Of a DNA stretch of 51,233 nucleotides, positions 16,604 through 24,811 are shown one piece after another. The notes under the pieces were generated by a model, which saw nothing but the letters and a program-made list of their open reading frames with translations, did not search any database and was not told the origin of the DNA. The stretch's first letter is position 1; every line of letters starts with the position of its first letter. The stretch covers positions 1-51,233 of the forward strand of contig CAIMNS010000069.1 in NCBI GenBank assembly GCA_903842945.1, in the 5' to 3' direction. The stretch comes from an uncultured Burkholderiales bacterium (lineage in GTDB: Bacteria > Pseudomonadota > Gammaproteobacteria > Burkholderiales > Burkholderiaceae_C). The position numbers and the translations under genes are program-made.

Positions 16604-16834
16604 ATGACTACATCTACCAAACCCGTTTCGCTGATTGCCCATTTGAGTCCAGCTGTACTCCCTGTACACCCAGCTGCACTGCCTGCTCATCCAGTTGCAT
16701 TTCCTGCACACACATCGGCAAAACCTGTTCATCCTATAACACCACCTAGCCAGGCCACAGCGCCTCACGTTGCTCTGGTTGGCGCTTTAGTTCATGCCGA
16801 TGCAGTTGCTCATGCAATGCATTCTGGAATTTAA
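16604..16834 (+). CDS. Small His/Pro-rich protein with a heptapeptide repeat
   Basis: The ATG at 16604 has AGGGGAA before it, which makes it better than the track start at 16571. The 76-residue product contains four consecutive 7-residue units: PAVLPVH, PAALPAH, PVAFPAH and TSAKPVH (residues 16-43), each ending in His and mirrored by a 21-bp DNA repeat. More His residues follow (APHVALVGALVHADAVAHAMH). I do not recognise the family. A strong terminator follows about 90 bp later, supporting a real short transcript. Metal binding, a secreted peptide or a structural role are all possible. Confidence 0.6.
   Translation: MTTSTKPVSLIAHLSPAVLPVHPAALPAHPVAFPAHTSAKPVHPITPPSQATAPHVALVGALVHADAVAHAMHSGI
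16649..16732 (+). repeat. Four tandem 21-bp coding repeats (PxxxPxH heptads)
   Basis: The repeat unit at DNA level is about CCAGCTGYACTSCCTGYWCAY. Units 1-3 are close copies and unit 4 has diverged. The repeat preserves frame, so copy number could change without breaking the gene. Confidence 0.7.
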
Positions 16835-16920
16835 GACGAGTCTTTTTTAACAGCAACTTGCAATTCATCCAACAAAGAATGCGATCCATGAGTTGATCAA
16901 TGAAACGTGTTAAGTGAAAA

Positions 16921-16948
16921 AAAACCTGCTTTGATGCAGGTTTTTTTG
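16921..16948 (+). terminator. Rho-independent terminator after the His/Pro microprotein
   Basis: The stem AAACCTGC (16922-16929) pairs with GCAGGTTT (16936-16943) around the loop TTTGAT and is followed by further T residues. The upstream A-run makes it work on the opposite strand too, where it could end the carbonic anhydrase transcript. Confidence 0.85.
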
Positions 16949-17042
16949 GGTGATAGCACGTGTGAAACAAGTTGGGTCGTTAACAACCCAGCCAAGGTGA
17001 AGGATGCTTCATCCCATGGCGCGGTAAGGTTACATTCAGTTT

Positions 17043-17900
17043 TTACTTGATCTTAGACAACAGGTTCACATCGGTAACTAGGTTTCTCACACCATGGGCG
17101 TGGTCTTCTTTGAACACGTTGCCCTTGCACCAACTGCCAACACTTGAAGCGTTGACCTTGATCGTTTTAGGGCGAACGCTCCAAGACACTTGCAATGGTG
17201 AACCTTTTTCGTTGTATGCTGGGCCCGTGGTGGAGCCAGCATATTGCACTGGCGTTCCAGTGTCTGACGGAATGTTCAGCGCTTGTTGGTAGCCATTGCG
17301 CTGTCCTACTTCCATGAACTGGTTGAAATCTGCGGCTTTGGCGTTGTTAACCAGCACAAACACTTGAGCTTCTACGCGCAATTGTGGATTGGACAGGTTC
17401 TCATTGAGACAAGCTCCCAATGTTGGTCCAGGTGTCACCTGAGCAGAGGAATGCACAAAGTGCACTTCTATCGTGTCACCTGCATTTAGACCGCCATGTT
17501 CACTAGAGCAGACGTCGGCATCTAACTTGGTTTTCTCGGCGGCCGATAAGTTACCACTGTAGAGGAAACCTGATTTCCCCCCTTTACCATCACCATTGCC
17601 AGCGTACTTCATAAAGTCACCACCTTTGTGCTCAGCATTGGTGTGAAAGTGAATGTTGCACAAATTCATGGCTTGATAAGCGGGAGCAGTACCGAATATG
17701 CGAGCATTCTTGCCTCCCTTTGCCGTAATATCACGAGGAGATTGAGGGCCAAACCCTTTTCCTTCGGTTGCGCTGGCTAGGGCGCTGTTTTGGGCTTTGA
17801 TGACATCGTCACCAACCGCTTCGGTTGGATTCTCCTTAGCGAATGTAGAAGCGGCCAAGCTAATGGCTACAAGCGAAAACAATAATTTAAAAGATTTCAT
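17043..17900 (-). CDS. Delta-class carbonic anhydrase, periplasmic
   Basis: The 285-residue precursor starts with a Sec signal peptide (MKSFKLLFSLVAISLAASTFA). The mature protein contains NLCNIHFHTNAEHKGGDF and GDTIEVHFVHSSAQ. The His-x-His followed by a Glu-His pair, plus a third His on a later strand, is the zinc site pattern of alpha/delta carbonic anhydrases; it resembles the diatom TWCA1-type delta class best. Several Cys residues (LCNIH, DVCSSEHGG, GACLNE, SWCKG) may form disulfides, fitting the periplasm. It would interconvert CO2 and bicarbonate outside the inner membrane. It is monocistronic, with a 285-bp upstream region in which I see no clear operator. Confidence 0.72.
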   Translation of the reverse strand: MKSFKLLFSLVAISLAASTFAKENPTEAVGDDVIKAQNSALASATEGKGFGPQSPRDITAKGGKNARIFGTAPAYQAMNLCNIHFHTNAEHKGGDFMKYAGNGDGKGGKSGFLYSGNLSAAEKTKLDADVCSSEHGGLNAGDTIEVHFVHSSAQVTPGPTLGACLNENLSNPQLRVEAQVFVLVNNAKAADFNQFMEVGQRNGYQQALNIPSDTGTPVQYAGSTTGPAYNEKGSPLQVSWSVRPKTIKVNASSVGSWCKGNVFKEDHAHGVRNLVTDVNLLSKIK

Positions 17901-18185
17901 TTAAATCCCTGGGTCAAATGGTTGCGGTGGTTATGTGAAAAGGCTTACGACCTCATTCACAGGATGTAGATGCTCTGAACGAGCCTAAGGCATTTTAATA
18001 CAGACAGAAGTCATCATGTGAATGACAATATTGACATTTGATTGACGTTGAGAATCAAACAGAAAAAAGCCAAAGCAATCAACTTAAGTTGAAATTTATG
18101 AGGGAGTAGTTAAATCTGTGCAAATCAACTGCGGTTATTGGTGAGCGTTTACTCGATACCCAACATTCGATTTCAAATCTTTTCA

Positions 18186-18437
18186 TCACAGCCCTCTAAT
18201 TTTAAATCGGCATGGTCCATTTTTAGATCCCTGCATGAGTGCTATATATACCACTTTCATGACAGAATTCTCGTTGGGAAACAGTTTCCTACGTTTGTTT
18301 GCTGAACGAATGAAACTGTTGAGAGACTCAATGGCATTGGTCGTATAGATGGCTTTCCGTATTTCTGGCGGGTAGTCTAAGTTAGTTTTAAAATTGACCA
18401 AGTTGTTGGTCCAAGATTTCGCGATTTGCGGGTACAT
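18186..18437 (-). pseudogene. IS256-family (mutator-type) transposase, C-terminal fragment
   Basis: The frame reads MYPQIAKSWTNNLVNF...YPPEIRKAIYTTNAIESLNSFIRSANKRRKLFPNENSVMKVVYIAL. The string IRKAIYTTNAIESLN is highly characteristic of IS256-type DDE transposases. Only about 83 of about 400 residues remain. The catalytic N-terminal and central parts are missing and sequence similarity stops near 18435, so this is a dead relic marking an old insertion next to the ParDE pair. Confidence 0.82.
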
Positions 18438-18798
18438 TCGGTGGGGTCTGGCTAGGCAGGAAATTCAAAAGGGTAAGTAGATCAAGCTCTTGGGGTCAGG
18501 TTCATCTTTCTAAATGTTGAGACAGCTATTTGAGAAGGCGATGTAATCCGAGGTCAGATCGACTTGATAGCTCTTCGGGATAGAAACAAACATGCGGCTT
18601 CATGAACCAAAAGGAACACGCAGCATGCAATCTCACCCACAAGCACAAATCGATTAAAGACCCGAACCAAGTCCCATGGCCATCATTGGTGCCATCCTCG
18701 CCCAAGGCGCGATTCGCTTTCTCGATTGACAAAAAAGAGAGCAAAGGGCCGCTGAGAAAAGCATCAACCCCGCTGAGCCGCTGCAAAACTGAGTGACT
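18438..18798. other. Scrambled region without an intact gene
   Basis: This stretch lies between the transposase relic and the toxin gene. Short open frames exist on both strands (the track lists 18526..18786 minus and 18602..18796 plus), but they overlap antisense and match no family I know. A plus-strand reading MAIIGAILAQGAIRFLD stops early and could be a gene remnant. I read the region as debris from insertion and deletion. Confidence 0.4.
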
Positions 18799-19092
18799 TT
18801 ACGTGGGGTTCAAGACTTCAGGAATATCGCGTGCGCCGTGCAATATGCGAACGATGGTGACCTGCTCTGTCGTGGACTCAAAAAAGATCACGTAGTTACC
18901 ATGTGCGCATGAGCGCAAGTCATCAGACAGCTCGGGCCGGCGCCGATAGCCCGCAGGGTTGAGACAAATCTTTTCGCAATGCGCACGCAACTCAGCCACG
19001 AAAGTTCCGGCGCGAACCGGATTGTCTTGTGCAATGTAGTCGCCGATCTCCTCAAGATCGAACGCTGCCAAGGGCGTTATCAGTAACTGCAT
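18799..19092 (-). CDS. parE: ParE/RelE-type toxin
   Basis: The 97-residue protein has the ParE/RelE fold pattern: TPLAAFDLEEIGDYIAQDNP, a central GYRRRPELSDDLRSCAHGNYVIFF and a terminal VTIVRILHGARDIPEVL. ParE toxins poison gyrase and related RelE toxins cut mRNA; the GARDIP ending is typical of the ParE subgroup. It overlaps the antitoxin gene by one base, which couples translation. The gene appears intact. Confidence 0.9.
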   Translation of the reverse strand: MQLLITPLAAFDLEEIGDYIAQDNPVRAGTFVAELRAHCEKICLNPAGYRRRPELSDDLRSCAHGNYVIFFESTTEQVTIVRILHGARDIPEVLNPT

Positions 19093-19358
19093 TAGCGAGC
19101 TTGGCGAGTCGCCTGCTGTGCGTATTTGGCTTGCAATCGATCAAACACTGGTTCCGCAGCAAGTGCTGCGCCGCTGGCCTTGCCTGCGGCAATATCATTT
19201 TTCAGAGCTTGTAGTTGAATGGCCTGCTGGCGCTCGGTGTCCTCGAGCAATCGCAGTCCAGCACGGACGACTTCGCTGACGTTGTTGTATCGACCGCTTT
19301 CGACTTGATCGCGGATGAAGCTCTCAAAATGCGGGCTCAGGGCAACGCTGGTGGGCAT
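19092..19358 (-). CDS. parD: ParD-type antitoxin
   Basis: An 88-residue protein with an N-terminal ribbon-helix-helix (VALSPHFESFIRDQVESGRYNNVSEVVRAGLRLLED) typical of ParD, followed by a charged, probably flexible tail that would wrap around the toxin. It precedes the toxin gene in the usual antitoxin-first order. AGGAG lies just upstream of the ATG at 19358, and a perfect palindrome overlaps the promoter region, fitting autorepression by the ParDE complex. Confidence 0.92.
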   Translation of the reverse strand: MPTSVALSPHFESFIRDQVESGRYNNVSEVVRAGLRLLEDTERQQAIQLQALKNDIAAGKASGAALAAEPVFDRLQAKYAQQATRQAR

Positions 19359-19368
19359 GAAGATCTCC

Positions 19369-19387
19369 TAATAGTTAATAACTATTA
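19369..19387. promoter_or_regulatory. Palindromic operator upstream of parDE
   Basis: TAATAGTTA and TAACTATTA are perfect 9-bp inverted repeats around a single central base. The site begins directly upstream of the ribosome site of the antitoxin gene, the normal place for ParD autoregulation. Confidence 0.7.
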
Positions 19388-19583
19388 TTATTTAACAATC
19401 AACAGGACATGTCAAGAATGGCCGAATGTTGACAGAATGGCCGGATGCCCACAGCCATTTGAGTCTGATGATTTGCAGACTAACACGAGTAACCGTCAGC
19501 GATTTTGCAGATGATCTTTTGATGTTACTTTTCGATCGCTCAAAGAAAACCCCTAAATAAATTAATCACTTAAGGTTTTAATT

Positions 19584-19674
19584 TGGCGGGAAAGGAGGGA
19601 TTCGAACCCTCGATACGGTAAATCCGTATACTGGATTTCGAGTCCAGCGCATTCGACCACTCTGCCACTTTTCC
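19584..19674 (-). tRNA. tRNA-Ser (anticodon CGA)
   Basis: On the minus strand a 91-base tRNA begins GGAAAAGTGGCAGAG, has an anticodon loop reading ACTCGAAA (anticodon CGA) closed by a CTGGA/TCCAG stem, a long variable arm with paired TACGG/CCGTA as in class II tRNAs, a TTCGAAT T-loop and an encoded CCA end. The acceptor stem has one A-C mismatch at 3-70. CGA reads the serine codon UCG. Confidence 0.93.
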
Positions 19675-19737
19675 GCAGTATTTGCGTCTATAAGGGGATC
19701 TGTTCAAAAGTGATCTTGAAATTGAAATTTGGTGTTT

Positions 19738-20064
19738 TTAGACCAAATCCATATCACCTAAAAATTGGCCACCGCGCTCGATTTGGATGTCTCCGTATTG
19801 AAGAGATCCGGCAACTTTGCCTGTTGATCGAATGATCAAGAGCTCACGACTGATGACAGTTTGATTCAACTGGCCATGTACATCGATGAGGTTTGCTGTT
19901 GTGTTGCCAGAAACTGAGCCAGAAGGACCAATGAACACGTCTTGCGCTTCAATGTCGCCTTCAATTTGACCATCGATTTTGGCTTGATTTGGCGCCTTGA
20001 TGGAGCCTTGAAAAGTAACTCCGCGGCCGATAAAGATGCTGTTTTTGGAGGTGTTATCGTTCAT
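19738..20064 (-). CDS. Bactofilin (copy 1, next to minE)
   Basis: The ATG at 20064 gives 108 residues (MNDNTSKNSIFIGRG...); the track's TTG start at 20157 is unlikely. The sequence is almost entirely the bactofilin beta-helix: FIGRGVTFQGSIKAPNQAKIDGQIEGDIEAQDVFIGPSGSVSGNTTANLIDVHGQL, with Gly and small residues at regular turns, ending GGQFLGDMDLV. Bactofilins form non-polar cytoskeletal filaments that place cell-wall enzymes. It lies downstream of minE on the same strand, so it could be expressed with the Min system. It lacks the MF start seen in copies 2 and 4. Confidence 0.88.
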   Translation of the reverse strand: MNDNTSKNSIFIGRGVTFQGSIKAPNQAKIDGQIEGDIEAQDVFIGPSGSVSGNTTANLIDVHGQLNQTVISRELLIIRSTGKVAGSLQYGDIQIERGGQFLGDMDLV

Positions 20065-20207
20065 AAAGTGCCCATCAAGTTTAGGTTTTGGTGACCATGA
20101 TAATGTAAATTGCTTCAATTGTCTTGTTGCAACAGATGAAGCCTCGAGCAAATTCAAGGGTGTTGTTCAAGGGATACAGCGCTTGTCGAGTTCAAAACCC
20201 ATGATTT

Positions 20208-20468
20208 TTAGTGAGCATCTGGGAGTTCAATTTTGACTTCAAGCACTTCCAAATTGTCTTGTCTTTCCAAATTGACACGAATATCTTCGGGGTTGATGTT
20301 GACATATTTAGACAGTACCGCAATCAATTCCCTTTGCAGAGCAGGCAGATAATCGGGTTGAGAAGAGCGTCCATTGCCGCGTTCGTGGGCCAATATGATT
20401 TGCAAACGCTCTTTTGCAAGACTTGCAGTTTTCTTTCTCTCACCAAGAAGCATCGAAAGGATAGACAT
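20208..20468 (-). CDS. minE: Cell division topological specificity factor MinE
   Basis: The 86-residue frame from ATG 20468 ([31 protein letters not shown]) shows the membrane-targeting and MinD-activating N-terminal helix followed by the topological specificity domain ([31 protein letters not shown]). GGAGG lies about 11 bases upstream, inside the end of minD. MinE stimulates MinD ATPase and drives the pole-to-pole oscillation that keeps division at midcell. Confidence 0.96.
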   Translation of the reverse strand: MSILSMLLGERKKTASLAKERLQIILAHERGNGRSSQPDYLPALQRELIAVLSKYVNINPEDIRVNLERQDNLEVLEVKIELPDAH

Positions 20469-20472
20469 TTGA

Positions 20473-21288
20473 TTATCGACCTCCAAAAATACGCTTCAAG
20501 AGTCCCGTCTTTTGCGGCTCTGTAAAGCGCAAAGGAATATCTTCCCCAAGGAAGCGAGTGATGACGTCCTTGTAGGCCTCAGACACATCGGTCTCTTTTA
20601 GATGAACGGCGGGAAGACCTTGATTTGAAGCTTGGAGAACACTTTCGGACTCTGGGATGACGCCAATCAAAGGAATTCGCAGGATGTCTTTGATGTCCTC
20701 CAATGAAAGCATCTGCCCTTCTTGGACCCGATTGGGGTTGTACCTGGTGATCAGGAGATGTTCTTTGATCGGTTCTGCACCTTGAATGGCACGCAAAGTT
20801 TTGCTGCTGAGCATGCCTAAAATTCGATCCGAATCTCTCACAGATGAGACCTCAGGGTTCGTCACGATCAAGGCCTCATCTGCAAAATGCATGGCCATCA
20901 TCGCGCCAGTTTCAATTCCAGCGGGTGAGTCGCAAACGATGTAGTCAAATCCCATGCCTTGGAGGTCATTTAATACACGCTCAACACCGTGCTGAGTGAG
21001 GGATTCTTTATCTCGAGTTTGAGACGCTGCAAGGACAAAAAGGTTGTCGCACAGCTTGTCTTTGATCAAGGCTTGGTTCAAGGAGGCTTCGCCATTGATG
21101 ACATTGATGAAGTCATAAACCACACGTCTCTCGCAGCCCATGATGAGGTCTAAATTTCTTAGGCCCACATCAAAATCGATGACGGCGGTTTTGAAGCCTT
21201 TAAGGGCCAAACCAGATGCAAAGCTTGCACTTGTGGTGGTTTTGCCAACACCACCTTTACCTGAGGTGACCACAACAATTTTTGCCAT
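20473..21288 (-). CDS. minD: Septum site-determining ATPase MinD
   Basis: A 271-residue ParA/MinD ATPase with deviant Walker [10 protein letters not shown] (10-18), switch motif [13 protein letters not shown], Walker B region [11 protein letters not shown], and the C-terminal amphipathic membrane-targeting helix [11 protein letters not shown]. It binds the membrane in the ATP form, recruits MinC and is released by MinE. It is the middle gene of minC-minD-minE. Confidence 0.97.
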   Translation of the reverse strand: MAKIVVVTSGKGGVGKTTTSASFASGLALKGFKTAVIDFDVGLRNLDLIMGCERRVVYDFINVINGEASLNQALIKDKLCDNLFVLAASQTRDKESLTQHGVERVLNDLQGMGFDYIVCDSPAGIETGAMMAMHFADEALIVTNPEVSSVRDSDRILGMLSSKTLRAIQGAEPIKEHLLITRYNPNRVQEGQMLSLEDIKDILRIPLIGVIPESESVLQASNQGLPAVHLKETDVSEAYKDVITRFLGEDIPLRFTEPQKTGLLKRIFGGR

Positions 21289-21375
21289 AAAAAATACCTT
21301 TACTGATCCGAATCGATAACAAGTCCAAGTTTACTGGATGATGGACGCGCTTTACATGAACCCGAGAAATAGATT

Positions 21376-22167
21376 TCAGTCCAATTTGCGCATGACCAAC
21401 TTGTCCTCTTCAAGAAAGATTTGAGCGCTTTGGCCTTGAACATCTTTGGGTAAAGCGTTGTCACTGGTTCTATAAATGCCAGCAATCGAGAGCAACTCTG
21501 CCTCTAGGCATGAGGTAAAGATGCGAGCCGTGGCATCGCCTCTTGCACCCGCAATGGCTTTTCCCCGAAGAGGGGCATACACATGGATATGCCCATCGGC
21601 CATGACCTCTGCGCCTGCATTGACCATGGCCAAGATCACCAAGTCGCCACCACGTGCATAAATGTGCTGCCCTGATCTCAGGGGCTTGGTGATGATCATG
21701 GTGGGAGATTTCTCCGCAGGCACTTCTTGAACGAGCTCTTTGATGTCGATGATTTTTTCGTTCTGAGGGTGAGGGGCTCTTGATGCCTCGAGCTCTGCCG
21801 CATTGAAGTGTTTTTGTGCTTCTTTTTTTGAATGTGTGGTTGAGGGCAAAAAGGCCGATATCTCTGGCAATCCGAGTTGCTGGCCCATCTCAATGAATTG
21901 TTGTTGATGACTTTTAATGGCCCAAGGCTGAAGGTGATAGGTGCCAAGGAGGGCTTTGATACCTGCCAAATCTAGCTCAGGCAGATCTTCATCGTGAAGG
22001 GCCGTCAGATCGATCACGGCGGGCTCACCACTGAAAAAATCCGGCATATCAGCCAGTTTTTGGCTCAACTCGCTTTTAAGCAAGGTTAAATCTGGGCTTT
22101 TGACCACAAAAGAGATCAGTGGGAGATCTAAGTTTTTGATCTCAAAAGCAGTAATTTTGGGTTTCAT
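21376..22167 (-). CDS. minC: Septum site-determining protein MinC
   Basis: The 263-residue protein has an N-terminal MinC domain ([20 protein letters not shown]...), a linker, and the conserved C-terminal beta-helix domain ([46 protein letters not shown]...). MinC inhibits FtsZ assembly near the poles. The 87-bp gap to minD fits one operon. Its C-terminal domain and the bactofilins both use right-handed beta-helices but are unrelated families. Confidence 0.95.
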   Translation of the reverse strand: MKPKITAFEIKNLDLPLISFVVKSPDLTLLKSELSQKLADMPDFFSGEPAVIDLTALHDEDLPELDLAGIKALLGTYHLQPWAIKSHQQQFIEMGQQLGLPEISAFLPSTTHSKKEAQKHFNAAELEASRAPHPQNEKIIDIKELVQEVPAEKSPTMIITKPLRSGQHIYARGGDLVILAMVNAGAEVMADGHIHVYAPLRGKAIAGARGDATARIFTSCLEAELLSIAGIYRTSDNALPKDVQGQSAQIFLEEDKLVMRKLD

Positions 22168-22515
22168 GGATGCATTTTAAAGTGTTAAATTGAGCGTTGT
22201 TTTAAAGCATATTTTGAAGAAAAGCATCTTTAAATACATCATGTTCATGATTTTTTGTTTTAATGAGGCCTAATTTTGCCATGATGCAATGTGTTTGGAT
22301 GAAATGAATCGAAGTTAAAAGTGCTCAGGTTCATGCGATTGACTTCAGAGTATGTTGATCCCTTGATTCTTTTTGGTCTTTAAATTTATTTGGGCTAAAG
22401 GCAAGAGGTTGACCTAGGAAATCTTGTTGGAGTATTTTTTGTCAAATAGGCTTGACGATTCAACCGAACCTTGGTCTTGAGAGACGGTCCCCCTACTTTT
22501 TAACAGTTGCGGTCA
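22168..22515. other. AT-rich divergent intergenic region (minC / rodZ-like)
   Basis: There is no credible gene in these 348 bases. It must hold the minC promoter (leftward) and the promoter of the RodZ-like gene (rightward). One candidate for the latter is TTGACC (22409-22414), an 18-base spacer, then TATTTT (22433-22438). Confidence 0.5.
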
Positions 22516-23625
22516 ATGCAAGAAATAAGTTGGTCAACTGCGGATGCTCGGCGCTTAAAAAAGCTCAGGCTTGAGGCTGGGCATGACCTTGTCCAATTCT
22601 CTAAGCTCAGTGCAGTGTCAGTGGCTCAAATCAGCCAGCTTGAAGAGTCAGGAAATTCACTTTTCTACAGCGAGAGGATTAAATATTCTGTTGGCAAGCG
22701 ATTGACGCTTTTGTTGCTCAAAGGCCAAAACGCTCGTGAAAATGGCATGCCTTTGGTGGATGAAAAGACCAGAAATAGCCATGTATCTTCTCATTCAGAA
22801 ATCAACGCGATTGCAGAAATGAGTCGTCGAAATTTAGATGCCAGCCCAATTAGGGATTTCTTCAATATTTTTGCTTACCGGCTGAGCCGTCTGGTCTTAT
22901 CAAAGTATGTGATGTCTTCGATTGGCATGGTGTTGCTGATGCTCGGTGTTTGGTTTTATGAGCGCCATACTGAAGACGATGTGTTGACTTCTGAATTGAA
23001 TGCACAACCCAAGCCTAAGCATGAAGTTTTGGCGAGTCTCTCCAGCAACTGGTTGGTTCATTGGCTTAGCCCATCGGCTCCTGAGCATCCCAAGTCGGCC
23101 CCAGAGAGTTCACAAGTCGTTAAGAAAACCCTGGTCACGACCAATCCGGCAGACAAAGTCCTGGCTCCAAGTGATCAGCTAGGCCGCGAGCTTTTAAACC
23201 CCCAAGCTTCAAGTTCTAACAGCGTGATGGCAAGCAACTCGCCCGAGATCAACCCTTCAAGCGTTTTGTCTGGAACGTCACTCAGCCCTATCATCACTGA
23301 AAACGCCAAAACGCCTGTCGACAGGACCAATGAGTGTGTTTTTACTGCTGAAGGGCCAGAAATTGTGCCGACGATGGCCTATAAACCCTCCAATTATGTT
23401 TATGTGGAGGCGCTTTCAGATGCCGTCATTTGCCTAGAGGACAGTCAAAAAAAGATCCATCGACTCAGTTTACAGGCGGGCGCTGCACAATCCGTCATGG
23501 GTTCTTCCCCATGGAAGCTCAGTCTGAAGGCCGCTCAGCAGGTGAGGGTGTTTTTTCAAGGCCAAAGGATGCAACTACCTGACGCCAACAATCAGACCAT
23601 TACCCTGATGGAGTACAGACCTTGA
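22516..23625 (+). CDS. RodZ-like protein with HTH, membrane helix and periplasmic C-terminal domain
   Basis: From ATG 22516 the protein has 369 residues. An N-terminal Xre-type helix-turn-helix (ARRLKKLRLEAGHDLVQFSKLSAVSVAQISQLEE) is followed by a linker, a single membrane helix (SSIGMVLLMLGVWFY), a Ser/Pro-rich periplasmic linker and a C-terminal domain ending SSPWKLSLKAAQQVRVFFQGQRMQLP, which resembles the RodZ C-terminal domain (DUF4115). RodZ links MreB to the wall machinery. Its place at the head of a bactofilin/M23 cluster suggests it connects bactofilins rather than, or in addition to, MreB. The HTH is probably a protein-binding rather than DNA-binding module, as in RodZ. Confidence 0.75.
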   Translation: MQEISWSTADARRLKKLRLEAGHDLVQFSKLSAVSVAQISQLEESGNSLFYSERIKYSVGKRLTLLLLKGQNARENGMPLVDEKTRNSHVSSHSEINAIAEMSRRNLDASPIRDFFNIFAYRLSRLVLSKYVMSSIGMVLLMLGVWFYERHTEDDVLTSELNAQPKPKHEVLASLSSNWLVHWLSPSAPEHPKSAPESSQVVKKTLVTTNPADKVLAPSDQLGRELLNPQASSSNSVMASNSPEINPSSVLSGTSLSPIITENAKTPVDRTNECVFTAEGPEIVPTMAYKPSNYVYVEALSDAVICLEDSQKKIHRLSLQAGAAQSVMGSSPWKLSLKAAQQVRVFFQGQRMQLPDANNQTITLMEYRP

Positions 23626-23705
23626 TGGAGAGCTGGCGGTCAAGTTTGAGCTTGCAAGGTCGATTCCATTAAAAGCAATTCGAGTGTAGTTGGACATTTC
23701 AAAAC

Positions 23706-23719
23706 TAGGGTTAACCCTA
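23706..23719. promoter_or_regulatory. Perfect 14-bp palindrome before the first M23 peptidase gene
   Basis: TAGGGTTAACCCTA is a perfect palindrome in the 230-bp gap between the RodZ-like and peptidase genes, about 135 bases before the peptidase start codon. It could be an operator. No second copy was noticed in the window. Confidence 0.35.
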
Positions 23720-23855
23720 TATTCTTAATGAATTTAGTTCTAAAGGATTCAAAAATGTCATATCTAGAAAAATCTAATCCCAAAGTTTAGGATTTTGTCA
23801 TTCCAAAATTACTTAAATTGCCTAAAATGATCTTCCCTTGTTAAAAAAGTGATTC

Positions 23856-24785
23856 ATGCAACTCATGTGGTTGTCCGGTCCTACCGGGCGCATTAAAACT
23901 ATATCCATCACCTCTGCAACGATCATTCGTGCAGCGTTGGGCTTGGCTATTTTTTTAGTGATCATGGGTTTTTTATTGAACTTGCTTGGATTGAGGATTG
24001 CCGTTGAGCACTCCCCGGAATTGGCCAGAAGCTTAGGTGGCGTCACCACCGAATCTGAGCAAATTCGCATGGAATCGATTTACAGAGAAAAGTTAGATCG
24101 AATGAATGTGGATTTGCAAGGCACGATTCGAGAGCTCAAGCAACTGGAGTCCATTAAAAACAAGTTCATGGAGATCGCCTCACCTCCTGGGTTCAAAGAA
24201 AAGGGAACCCAAAAAACAGACAGTTTGGGAGGCCCTTTTGTACCTTTGGATCTGAAGGGTTCGTTTTTTCGTCAGCCTCTTGATGTAGCATTTAAAACAG
24301 CCGAGCAAGATGTTGATCGCTTAAAAACCGTGGTCATGACCATGCAAACCCAATGGACGGATCAATTGAAATGGCTTCGAGCCTTGCCTTTGGGTATTCC
24401 AGTTGGTGGTGACTTTAGGTACACCAGCGGTTTTGGCATAAGAAACGATCCTTTTACAGGCCAGTTGGCCATGCATGAAGGGATTGATTTTTCTGCCGAA
24501 TCTGGCACGCCTGTCTTGGCCACTGCCGATGGTGTGGTGATCCGATCCGGTTGGGACCCCAGCTTTGGTAACGTCATTGAAGTGCGTCATGCCGAGGATT
24601 ACGTGACCAGATATGCTCATTTAAGAAAAAGAATTGTCATTGAGGGCGACCGCATTGAGCGAGGAACTCCCCTAGGACAGGTTGGCTCAACGGGGCGTTC
24701 AACGGGACCTCATTTGCATTATGAGATGTTTAGAAATGGGAGATTGATCAACCCCATTCAAATCATACCGATTACCCCAGGTTGA
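23856..24785 (+). CDS. Membrane-anchored M23 (LytM-type) peptidase 1
   Basis: The 309-residue protein has an N-terminal membrane helix (IIRAALGLAIFLVIMGFLLNLLGL), a helical region and a C-terminal LytM/M23 domain. The zinc and active-site motifs are complete: MHEGIDFSA (near residue 205), YVTRYAHLRK and HLHYEM (near 285). Such enzymes cut peptidoglycan cross-links. Genes of this type next to bactofilins (for example in Helicobacter and Hyphomonas) change cell curvature or stalk/bud shape, which is the likely job here. Bactofilin copy 2 begins 26 bases after its stop codon. Confidence 0.9.
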   Translation: MQLMWLSGPTGRIKTISITSATIIRAALGLAIFLVIMGFLLNLLGLRIAVEHSPELARSLGGVTTESEQIRMESIYREKLDRMNVDLQGTIRELKQLESIKNKFMEIASPPGFKEKGTQKTDSLGGPFVPLDLKGSFFRQPLDVAFKTAEQDVDRLKTVVMTMQTQWTDQLKWLRALPLGIPVGGDFRYTSGFGIRNDPFTGQLAMHEGIDFSAESGTPVLATADGVVIRSGWDPSFGNVIEVRHAEDYVTRYAHLRKRIVIEGDRIERGTPLGQVGSTGRSTGPHLHYEMFRNGRLINPIQIIPITPG

Positions 24786-24811
24786 TCGCCTTTTTCACCG
24801 GAAAACACCGC

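Noticed and set aside
16649-16732. Tandem repeat as a CRISPR-like or noncoding satellite
   Set aside because: The 21-bp units keep reading frame and encode a regular heptapeptide, so a coding repeat explains them better.
18526-18796. Overlapping ORFs on both strands beside the transposase relic
   Set aside because: They are antisense to one another with no family match; more likely debris than genes.
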